From Streptomyces sp. NBC_00557 (GTDB taxonomy: Bacteria > Actinomycetota > Actinomycetes > Streptomycetales > Streptomycetaceae), in contig NZ_CP107796.1 in the NCBI RefSeq assembly GCF_036345995.1, positions 992,001-1,056,000 on the forward strand: 64,000 bases of DNA, given 5' to 3'. Positions 45,013 through 52,056 of this stretch are shown here, piece after piece. The notes under the pieces are model-generated. The model saw nothing but the letters and a program-made list of their open reading frames with translations, was not told where the DNA came from and did no database searches. Numbering within the stretch: position 1 is the stretch's first letter; the number at the start of each line of letters is the position of its first letter. The position numbers and the translations under genes were made by a program.

Positions 45013-46073
45013 CCGACCGTGTTGCCCCACAGCTTGGGGTCGTCGACGTTGGCCTTGGTGACCAGCGGCGCGGGCAGCTGGTCCTCCAGGATCCCGCTGG
45101 GCAGTCTGACGATCACCGAGCCGTGGTCGGTCTTACCGGGCTTGAACGTCTTCCCGGCCATCGCCGCCTTGATGTAGTACAGGCCGTACTTGGCGTAGGC
45201 GTCGGCGGGCTGGGAGACGGTGGCGTCGATCTCCCCCTTGCGGATGGCGTCGAACTCCTGCGGGATGCCGTCGTTGGAGACGATGGCGATATGGCCCTTC
45301 TGCCCGGCCGGCTTCAGCAGGTGCTTGGACTTCAGGGTCTGCAGGGTGGGCGCCAGGTAGACGCCGCCGGCCTGGAGGTAGATGCCCTTGATGTCGGGGT
45401 TGGCGTTCAGGAGCGTGTCCAGCTTGGCGGCGGCGGTGTCGGACTCCCACTTGGCGGGGATCTCCAGCACCTTGAGTGTGGGGTACTTCTTCTTCACGCA
45501 GGAGCGGAAGGCCTCGGAGCGGTCGCGGCCGTTGACCGAGGCGAGGTCGCCCATGATCTGGACGACCTTGCCGCTGCCGATGTGCTGCCCGAGGTAGTCG
45601 CACGCCTTCTCGCCGTACGCCACGTTGTCGGCGCGCACCACCATGGCGACCTTGCCCTTGTCGGGCGCGACGTCCACGGCGACCACGGGGACGCCCTTGC
45701 GCTCGGCCTGGTCGAGCCCGGCCTGGATGGCGGCGCTGTCCAGCGGGGCGACGACCAGTCCCTTGACGCCCTGGGTGAGTTCGTTGTCGATGTCGGTGAT
45801 CTGCTGCGAGGGGTCGCTGTTGGAGTTGACCGTCTTCAGCACCTGCACGCCCTCGGACTTGGCCATCTTGGGCACGTAGTCGTTGTACGACTGCCAGAAC
45901 GGCGAGGTCAGCAGCGGCAGGATCACGCCGACCCTGCCGGTGCCGCCGCCGCTCGCGCTCGCGGTGTCCTTGGTGCTGCCGCAGGCGGCGAGCATGAGCG
46001 AGGCGCAGGCGGCGAGAGCCGTCGCGCCGGTGATCCGGGACCTGCTGCGCTTCCTGACAGTGCTGGCGGGCAT
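45009..46073 (-). CDS. Sugar ABC transporter substrate-binding lipoprotein
   Basis: A 354-aa periplasmic-binding-protein-type lipoprotein (RbsB group). Signal peptide with lipobox LMLAAC, Cys31. The two lobes begin with VGVILPLLTSPFWQSY and contain GLVVAPLDSAAIQAGLDQAE and VVAVDVAP. GAGGAG precedes ATG 46073. It is the first gene of the eight-gene operon and should give the importer its specificity; enzymes downstream suggest L-fucose or a fucosylated sugar. Two inverted repeats lie in the upstream gap shared with the GntR regulator. Confidence 0.92.
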   Translation of the reverse strand: MPASTVRKRSRSRITGATALAACASLMLAACGSTKDTASASGGGTGRVGVILPLLTSPFWQSYNDYVPKMAKSEGVQVLKTVNSNSDPSQQITDIDNELTQGVKGLVVAPLDSAAIQAGLDQAERKGVPVVAVDVAPDKGKVAMVVRADNVAYGEKACDYLGQHIGSGKVVQIMGDLASVNGRDRSEAFRSCVKKKYPTLKVLEIPAKWESDTAAAKLDTLLNANPDIKGIYLQAGGVYLAPTLQTLKSKHLLKPAGQKGHIAIVSNDGIPQEFDAIRKGEIDATVSQPADAYAKYGLYYIKAAMAGKTFKPGKTDHGSVIVRLPSGILEDQLPAPLVTKANVDDPKLWGNTVG

Positions 46074-46115
46074 CTCGCGGCTCCTCGTCGAGGGTGTTCG
46101 AGCAGACGCCGCATA

Positions 46116-46132
46116 CTTATCAGACCAATAAG
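46116..46132. promoter_or_regulatory. Inverted repeat upstream of the sugar operon
   Basis: CTTAT-N7-ATAAG, 43 nt before the binding-protein start. Its AT-rich arms stand out in GC-rich DNA and may overlap the operon promoter. It is probably an operator for the divergent GntR protein or part of the promoter. Confidence 0.5.
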
Positions 46133-46178
46133 CCGCGAGAACACCCTCGTGCACGGGAAATTCACGCGCTGAGGCCGT

Positions 46179-46193
46179 AGTGGTCCGACCACT
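46179..46193. promoter_or_regulatory. GntR/FadR-type operator
   Basis: The perfect palindrome AGTGGT-CCG-ACCACT contains TGGTCCGACCA, matching the FadR-subfamily pattern TNGTNNNACNA. It lies 43 nt before the gntR start, suggesting autoregulation. Confidence 0.6.
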
Positions 46194-46236
46194 GTGGTGG
46201 CTAGACTGCGGCGGACCCGGGGGAAGGAGGAGCGGC

Positions 46237-46965
46237 GTGGACGAGGAAGCCCCGCAGAAGGGGACGGTGACCCAGCGCGCCATCGAGGCGATCAAGGCGA
46301 TGATCGCCGAGGGCCGGCTGGAGCCGGGCGAGCGGCTGCCCACCGAGCGGGACCTGGCGGCCGGGCTGGGCATCTCCCGCAGCTCGATGCGGGAGGCGAT
46401 CCGCGCCCTGACGGTGATGGGCGTCCTGGAGGCCCGGCACGGCTCCGGCATCTACGTCACCGCTCTCGAGGCCGGCGACCTGCTGGAGACGTTCGGGGTG
46501 GTCGCCGACCTGTCCCGGGGCCCGCGCCTGGTGGAGCTCCTGGAGGTTCGCCGGATCCTGGAGTCGACGGCGACCGCGCTGGCCGCCGCCCGCATCACCG
46601 AAGGCCAACTGGCCGCCGTGGAGAAGCACTTGGCGGCGATGAACGCCACCGACGACCCCGAGGAGATCCTCGCCCACGACCTCGCCTTCCACCGTGAGAT
46701 CGCCGCCGCCGCGGGCAACGAGACCATGGCCGCCATCCTCGAGGGCCTGTCGTCCCGCACCTTCCGCGCCCGCGTCTGGCGCGGCTACCAGGAGGAGGGC
46801 GCCTTCGCCCGCACCCGCCGCGAACACGCCGCCATCCACCGGGCGCTGGCCGCCCGGGACCCGGAGGCGGCGCGCGCGGCGGCGGCCGCGCACGTGGGCG
46901 AGGTGGAGGAGTGGCTGCGGGCCCAGGTCGGGGGGCGGAGCGGGGGCACGCAGGCCGACGCGTAG
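46237..46965 (+). CDS. GntR-family regulator of FadR type (FCD domain)
   Basis: A 242-aa repressor. Winged helix at about 15-80 (LEPGERLPTERDLAAGLGISRSSMREAIRAL), then an all-helical FCD effector domain with metal-site residues in EVRRILES, HDLAFHREIAAAAGN and EHAAIHRALAARD. GTG 46237 has a strong GGAGGAG. It diverges from the sugar import and catabolic operon, with two palindromes in the gap, so it is the likely local repressor released by a pathway intermediate such as fuconate or KDF. Inducer inferred only from context. Confidence 0.9.
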   Translation: MDEEAPQKGTVTQRAIEAIKAMIAEGRLEPGERLPTERDLAAGLGISRSSMREAIRALTVMGVLEARHGSGIYVTALEAGDLLETFGVVADLSRGPRLVELLEVRRILESTATALAAARITEGQLAAVEKHLAAMNATDDPEEILAHDLAFHREIAAAAGNETMAAILEGLSSRTFRARVWRGYQEEGAFARTRREHAAIHRALAARDPEAARAAAAAHVGEVEEWLRAQVGGRSGGTQADA

Positions 46966-47190
46966 GCGACGGCCGCGCCGGGTGGGGACAGGGGCCGGCG
47001 GGACCGGGCCCGGCGGGCGGCCGCCGCGCTGTGCGCCGGGCGGGACCGGTCCCGGAATCACCCCCGCGTGCGGCCCCGCCGCCGCGCCCGCCGGCCCGTG
47101 GTGCCAGGGCCCGTGCAACGGAACCCGGCATCGCGTGCGGCCGGGGCCATCCGCCTCGCCCCCGGCGGACCGACGCGGGCGGCCCGCCGG

Positions 47191-50100
47191 TCAGCTCCTG
47201 CGCAGGCGCAGCGTCACCAGCTCGAACGGCCGCAGCCGTACGGTGATCCGCTCGCCGTCGCGCACCGGTGGCTCGGTGTCGCCGCCCGGCCGTTCGAGCA
47301 GGTCGGTGACGGTGACGTCCGCGACGTCGAAACCGGCCGTGAGGGTGGCGCGGGCCCGGCCGCCGTGGGCCTCGTGGAAGCGGACCACCACGTCCCCGCT
47401 GCCGTCGTCGGCGAGCTTCACGGCCGTCAGGACGACGGCGTCGTTGTCGACGGTGACCAGCGGCGCGACCTCGTGGGCGCCGGTGAGGCGCCGCTCCGGC
47501 AGGTTGATCCGCCAGCCCTCGCGGACCGCGTCGGCGATCGAGGCGCCCGGGACCAGGGCGTGCCGGAAGCGGTGGACGCCCTGGTCGGTCTCGGGGTCGG
47601 GAAAGCGCGGGGCGCGCAGCAGGGAGACGCGGACGGTGGTCGTCGTACCGCGGTCGCCGTCGGTGCGCACGGTGCGGGTCACGTCGTGGCCGTACGTCGA
47701 GTCGTTGACGACCGCGACGCCCCAGCCGGGCTCCTGAAGGTGGACGAAGCGGTGGTTGCACGCCTCGAACTTGGCCGCCTCCCAGGAGGTGTTGGTGTGG
47801 GTGGGGCGGAAGACGTGCCCGAACTGGGTCTCGGAGGCGTACCGTTCGGCGTGCAGATCGAGCGGGAAGGCCAGCTTCAGGAACTTCTCCGTCTCGTGCC
47901 AGTCGACCTCGGTGTCGACGAGCAGCCGCCGCTCGCCGGGCGGCAGCGACAGCACCTGCGTGACCCGGGAGGCGCCGAAGCTCCGCCGGATCCGCACCGA
48001 GATCCCGTCCTCCCCGGCGCTCACCTCGTCGGCGTCCGTGAGGTCGGTGACGGTGTTGCGGTAGAAGGAGTCCACGTCCCAGGCGTCCCACATGTTCGGG
48101 AAGTCGGGGTGCAGTTGCAGGAGGTTGGCCGCCTTGCCGGGCGCGACGGTCTCGCGGTCGGCGGCGATGTCGTAGGCGGAGACCACCAGGCCCCGGGGGT
48201 CGATCCCGATCCGCAGCAGCCCGTTGTCCAGGACGAAACCGCCGCCCTCGCGCGGTGCGAGCCGGGTGTGGCCCGTCCGGGCCGGGACGGCGGCCGCTCC
48301 GGCGGCGACTCCGGACCGCTCGTGCGGAGCCGCGTTGAAGACCAGCTCGGCTTCTCCCTCTCCGGCCAGGGCCCGCTGCGCCGCCCCGATGATCTCGTTC
48401 AGCTCCCCGGCGATCCGCTCGTACGTCGCCCGCGCCTCCCGGTGCACCCAGGCAATCGAGGAGCCGGGCAGGATGTCGTGGAACTGGTGCAGCAGGACCG
48501 TCTTCCAGATCCGGTCCAGCTCCTCGTAGGGGTAGGGGAATCCGGTGCGCACGGCGGCGGTGGCCGCCCACAGCTCGGCCTCGCGCAGCAGGTGCTCGCT
48601 GCGCCGGTTGCCCTGCTTGGTCTTCGCCTGGCTGGTGAGGGTGGCGCGGTGCAGTTCGAGGTACAGCTCGCCGGCCCACACCGGCGCCTGGGGATACTCG
48701 GCCTCGGCCTTCTCGAAGAAGGCGCGCGGTGTCTCCCAGGTGACGGTGGCCGAGCCCTCCAGGTCGCGCAGCCGGGCCGCCTTGGCGACCATCTCCCGCG
48801 TGGTGCCGCCTCCTCCGTCGCCCCAGCCGGTGGGCGCCAGCGAGTGCCGGGCGGCGCCCTTGTCCCGGAAGTTGCGGGCGGCGTGGGCGATCTCGCTGCC
48901 CTTCATGGAGCAGTTGTAGGTGTCGACGGGCGGGAAGTGGGTGAAGATCCGGGTGCCGTCGATGCCCTCCCACCAGAAGGTGTGGTGGGGGAACCTGTTC
49001 GTCTGCGACCAGGAGATCTTCTGCGTCAGCAGCCACCTGGAGCCGGCCGCCCGGATGATCTGCGGGAGCCCGGCGGCGAAACCGAAGGTGTCGGGCAGCC
49101 AGGCCTCCTCGTTGTCGACGCCGAACTCGTCGAGGAAGAACCGCTTGCCGTGCACGAACTGGCGGGCCATCGCCTCCGAACCCGGCATGTTGGTGTCCGA
49201 CTCCACCCACATCCCGCCGGCCGGCACGAACCGCCCCTCGGCGGCCGCCTTCTTCACCCGCGCCCACACCTCGGGCCGGTGTTCCTTCACCCATGCCCAC
49301 TGCTGCGCCTGGGACATGGCGAACACGAACTCCGGCTCGTCCTCGATCAGCGCGGTCATGTTGGCGGTCGTACGGGCCACCTTGCGGACCGTCTCGCGCA
49401 GCGGCCACAGCCAGGCCGAGTCGATGTGCGCGTGCCCGACGGCGCTGATCCGGTGCGCGGACGGCACGGCGGGCGCCGAGAGCACCCCGGCGAGCCGCTC
49501 GCGGGCCCGGCCGGCCGTGCCGTTCACGTCCTGCAGGTCGACGGCGTCGAGCGCACCGTCCACCGCGCGCAGGATCTCCCAGCGGCGCTGGGAGTCGACG
49601 GGCAGTTCGGCCATCAGCTCGCCGAGCACCTCCAGGTCGATCACCAGCTGCCACACGGTCTCGTCGAACACGGCGAGGTCCATGCGGGTGAGGGTGTACT
49701 GCGGCTCGCTGCCGGCGGTGTCCTTGTCGCCGAGCCGCGTGGGCACGAAGGGGCGGTAGCCGAGGATGACCGGGTTGGAGGCGGCCTCGATGTGCAGGCG
49801 CACCTCCTCGCCGCCCGCCACGGGCGCGCCGATGCGCACCCACTGGTTGCGCGGGTTGAGGCCCTTCACCGGGGTGCCGTCGGGCCGGTAGACCAGGCCC
49901 TCGCACTGGAAGCCGGGCATGTTCTCGTCGAAGCCGAGGTCGAGCAGGGCCTCGACGGTCTTGCCGGCCCACGCCTCGGGCACGGTCCCCGTCACCCGGA
50001 ACCAGCTCGTGCCCCAGGGAGCGCCCCAGCGGGCGCCGACCTGGACGGGCTCCGGCTCGGCGGCGAGGCCCTCCTCGACCGGCACGGGCTCGCCGGGCGC

Positions 50101-50211
50101 GTGCCACACCGCGACCTGGAGCGGCACGGACTCGGGGTACACGGCGGGGCGGATGCGTTCGTCGAGGACTCGCCTGAGGCGGGCTTCCACCAGAGTACGG
50201 TCGTCATGCAT
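47191..50211 (-). CDS. Alpha-mannosidase, glycoside hydrolase family 38
   Basis: A 1006-aa GH38 enzyme without a signal peptide, so probably cytoplasmic. The catalytic zinc site begins with GHAHIDSAWLWPLRET and the nucleophile Asp is in WLPDTFGFAAGLPQI; later HHTFWWEGIDG and the C-terminal beta domains complete the family. It releases mannose from imported alpha-mannosides such as N-glycan arms. ATG 50211 is preceded by GGGAG at slightly long spacing. It is the last of three minus-strand glycosidase genes (GH29, GH5-like, GH38), with 260 nt separating it from the GH5-like gene. Confidence 0.92.
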   Translation of the reverse strand: MHDDRTLVEARLRRVLDERIRPAVYPESVPLQVAVWHAPGEPVPVEEGLAAEPEPVQVGARWGAPWGTSWFRVTGTVPEAWAGKTVEALLDLGFDENMPGFQCEGLVYRPDGTPVKGLNPRNQWVRIGAPVAGGEEVRLHIEAASNPVILGYRPFVPTRLGDKDTAGSEPQYTLTRMDLAVFDETVWQLVIDLEVLGELMAELPVDSQRRWEILRAVDGALDAVDLQDVNGTAGRARERLAGVLSAPAVPSAHRISAVGHAHIDSAWLWPLRETVRKVARTTANMTALIEDEPEFVFAMSQAQQWAWVKEHRPEVWARVKKAAAEGRFVPAGGMWVESDTNMPGSEAMARQFVHGKRFFLDEFGVDNEEAWLPDTFGFAAGLPQIIRAAGSRWLLTQKISWSQTNRFPHHTFWWEGIDGTRIFTHFPPVDTYNCSMKGSEIAHAARNFRDKGAARHSLAPTGWGDGGGGTTREMVAKAARLRDLEGSATVTWETPRAFFEKAEAEYPQAPVWAGELYLELHRATLTSQAKTKQGNRRSEHLLREAELWAATAAVRTGFPYPYEELDRIWKTVLLHQFHDILPGSSIAWVHREARATYERIAGELNEIIGAAQRALAGEGEAELVFNAAPHERSGVAAGAAAVPARTGHTRLAPREGGGFVLDNGLLRIGIDPRGLVVSAYDIAADRETVAPGKAANLLQLHPDFPNMWDAWDVDSFYRNTVTDLTDADEVSAGEDGISVRIRRSFGASRVTQVLSLPPGERRLLVDTEVDWHETEKFLKLAFPLDLHAERYASETQFGHVFRPTHTNTSWEAAKFEACNHRFVHLQEPGWGVAVVNDSTYGHDVTRTVRTDGDRGTTTTVRVSLLRAPRFPDPETDQGVHRFRHALVPGASIADAVREGWRINLPERRLTGAHEVAPLVTVDNDAVVLTAVKLADDGSGDVVVRFHEAHGGRARATLTAGFDVADVTVTDLLERPGGDTEPPVRDGERITVRLRPFELVTLRLRRS

Positions 50212-50250
50212 GCGGGCTGCTCCCTGCGGGTTCCGGGGTGGTGACGGTCG

Positions 50251-50360
50251 TTACCAGGGGTGGGTGACGGTCACGGGGACCGAGGTGTTGTACAGCTCCC
50301 CCACGGCGCGCGGTTCGAACCGCGCGACCGTCTCTCCCCGCTTGCGGTGCCAGAAGGGCA
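50251..50360 (-). pseudogene. Possible 3' remnant of an unidentified gene between GH5-like and GH38 genes
   Basis: In one minus-strand frame about 35 codons before a stop read like a protein end (ETVARFEPRAVGEL, then TSVPVTVTHPW) rather than antisense noise; sequence above it is Arg-rich and not protein-like. I cannot name a family. Together with the permease scar 1.5 kb upstream it suggests genes were lost from this operon. Confidence 0.25.
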
Positions 50361-50471
50361 ACGGGACCGCGTGATCGTGCGGTCTGGGACGCCGGGTCCG
50401 GCGCCGGCGCGCGGGGCCCCTGCTCCACCAGAGAGATGGTTCAGGGCCTCCCCGTCGCGGCTCATGTCCGC

Positions 50472-51719
50472 TCACTGCCCGGGAACGGCGGGGAGTACCT
50501 GGTCGGGAGCGACCAGCTCGGTGACGCCGCGCGCGGCGAGGTGTTCCTTGTCGTCGGCGCGCGTGTCCAGCACGGTTGTGGGACGCGCGCCGTCGGCGAC
50601 GAGGCGGAAAAAGGCGTCGAAGACGGCTCCGCCGGGCGCGCAGCGGGAGCGGCGGCCCGGGTCGCCGGGTACGACGAGGGCCGTGGTGCGCGGTGCGGGG
50701 ACGGTGTGCGGACCGCGGGCGGCGCCGGCGAGCACGCGGGCGACGTCCTTGGGCGTGCGGTCGTTGGTCAGCAGGCCCAGCCCGTACTCGAGTTCGGGGA
50801 AGTCGGCGAGGTCGCGGGAGACGTCGTAGGAGCACCACCAGGTGACGCCCCACAGGTCCGGGCAGTCCAGGGCGTGGGCGACGGTCGCCTCGGTGAAGGC
50901 GGCGGCGTGCTCGGGGGGCACGAGGGGCACGGGCGCGCCGACCTCCTGGAGCCACACCGGCCGGTGCGGCTCCTCGGCCCAGGCCTTGCTCAGCTCCACC
51001 AGGTAGGCGGCGTGGTGCTCGGCCGGCACGGAGGCACGGCCGTGGCGCTGGGCGGTGCCGTTGAACACCCAGGAGTGCACGGCGGTGAGGTCGCCGAGGC
51101 GGGCGGAGTGGCCGGGGGTGAAGGGCTGGTCGTCCTGGTACCAGGCGGCGTCGTAGGAGGCGTGCAGATGCAGCCGGTCCGGGGCGCCCTCGGCGCAGGC
51201 GGCCAGCATCCGCACGAGCCACCGCTCGGCCTGTTCGGGCGTGATCCGGTCGGGGTCGGGGTGGGGGCCGGCGGCGAACTGGTTGACCTCGTTGCCGACG
51301 GTCATGCCGATGAAGTTCGGCCGGCCGGCGAGGGCGGCGGCGAGGGTGCGCAGGTAGGCGGCCTGGCCGTCGACGACGTCGGGGTCGGTGAAGAGGTTGC
51401 GGCGGTGCCAGGTGCGGGTCCAGGCGGGCAGGAAGTCGAAGCTGCTCAGGTGCCCCTGCAGCCCGTCGACGTTGACGTCGAGTCCGCGTTCGGCGGCGGC
51501 GTCGGCGAGGGCCACGAGGTGTTCGACGGCGCGGGGCCGGACCAGGGTGCGGTTGGGCTGGAAGTACGGCCAGAGCGGGAAGACGCGGATGTGGTCGAGG
51601 CCGAGCGCGGCGATCGCGTCGAGGTCGGCGCGCACGGTGTCGAGGTCGAAGTCGAGCCAGTGGTGGAACCAGCCGACGCTGGGGGTGTAGTTGACGCCGA
51701 AGCGCACGGCAGGGGGCAT
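50472..51719 (-). CDS. GH5-like glycoside hydrolase (GH5_18-type beta-mannosidase candidate)
   Basis: A 415-aa (beta/alpha)8 hydrolase, no signal peptide. The acid/base Glu lies in GMTVGNEVNQF and the nucleophile Glu in PVWLQEVGAP; the barrel opens with RFGVNYTPSVGWFHHWLDFD. From memory this resembles GH5 subfamily 18, intracellular beta-mannosidases that split the Man-beta-1,4-GlcNAc core of N-glycans and sit beside GH38 genes in bifidobacteria and Streptomyces. AAGGA precedes ATG 51719. About 26 nt upstream is the scar of an ABC permease gene, which fits an ancestral transporter-hydrolase operon. The subfamily call needs a database search. Confidence 0.75.
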   Translation of the reverse strand: MPPAVRFGVNYTPSVGWFHHWLDFDLDTVRADLDAIAALGLDHIRVFPLWPYFQPNRTLVRPRAVEHLVALADAAAERGLDVNVDGLQGHLSSFDFLPAWTRTWHRRNLFTDPDVVDGQAAYLRTLAAALAGRPNFIGMTVGNEVNQFAAGPHPDPDRITPEQAERWLVRMLAACAEGAPDRLHLHASYDAAWYQDDQPFTPGHSARLGDLTAVHSWVFNGTAQRHGRASVPAEHHAAYLVELSKAWAEEPHRPVWLQEVGAPVPLVPPEHAAAFTEATVAHALDCPDLWGVTWWCSYDVSRDLADFPELEYGLGLLTNDRTPKDVARVLAGAARGPHTVPAPRTTALVVPGDPGRRSRCAPGGAVFDAFFRLVADGARPTTVLDTRADDKEHLAARGVTELVAPDQVLPAVPGQ

Positions 51720-51745
51720 GGAGTGTCCTTGTGGCGTACGGGTGT

Positions 51746-51820
51746 TCAGCCCTTGACGGCGCCCTCGCCGACGCCGCGGAAGAAGTATCGCTGGAGGCAG
51801 GCGAAGAGGGCGATGAGCCG
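51746..51820 (-). pseudogene. C-terminal scar of a CUT1 sugar ABC permease
   Basis: The last 24 codons before a TGA read RLIALFACLQRYFFRGVGEG then AVKG, matching the conserved end of MalG-type permeases (FxxxQRYFxRGxxxGAVKG). Upstream of about 51820 the frame turns into unrelated Arg-rich sequence, so only this tail survives. It lies 27 nt before the GH5-like gene, exactly where a transporter gene would end in an intact operon. Confidence 0.65.
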
Positions 51821-51995
51821 GTGCCGCGCCTGACGGGCCGGGGAAGCACGGCGGCCGTCCCGGACGACCGCGCCTGACACCAGGCACGTTGAGGGCGCCG
51901 AGCCTCTCGCGGGGCGCCGATGGCCGCGACGGCCGTCCGGACGGCTTCCGCACGGGGCGAAGGGATCTGGCAGGTGCCGGCCGGCGCCGGGGAGC

Positions 51996-52034
51996 ACCGG
52001 GCGGGAGCGGCCCCTGCAGCCGCTCCCGCCCGGT
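51996..52034 (-). terminator. Strong terminator after the GH29 gene
   Basis: A perfect 16-bp stem ACCGGGCGGGAGCGGC with 7-nt loop, 22 nt after the fucosidase stop. It separates GH29 from GH5-GH38. The rest of the 337-nt gap (51720-52056) holds the permease scar at 51746-51820 and otherwise nothing recognisable. Confidence 0.8.
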
Positions 52035-52056
52035 CTGCGTGCCTGCGCGCAGGCGT

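Noticed and set aside
47041..47054. Palindrome CGGGACCGGTCCCG between gntR and GH38
   Set aside because: Perfect but with no loop, so not a good terminator, and it lies between convergent 3' ends, where an operator is unlikely.
47068..50244. 1058-codon plus-strand open frame
   Set aside because: Antisense to the GH38 gene, which has complete catalytic motifs; the antisense translation is Gly/Val/Arg/Asp-rich without motifs.
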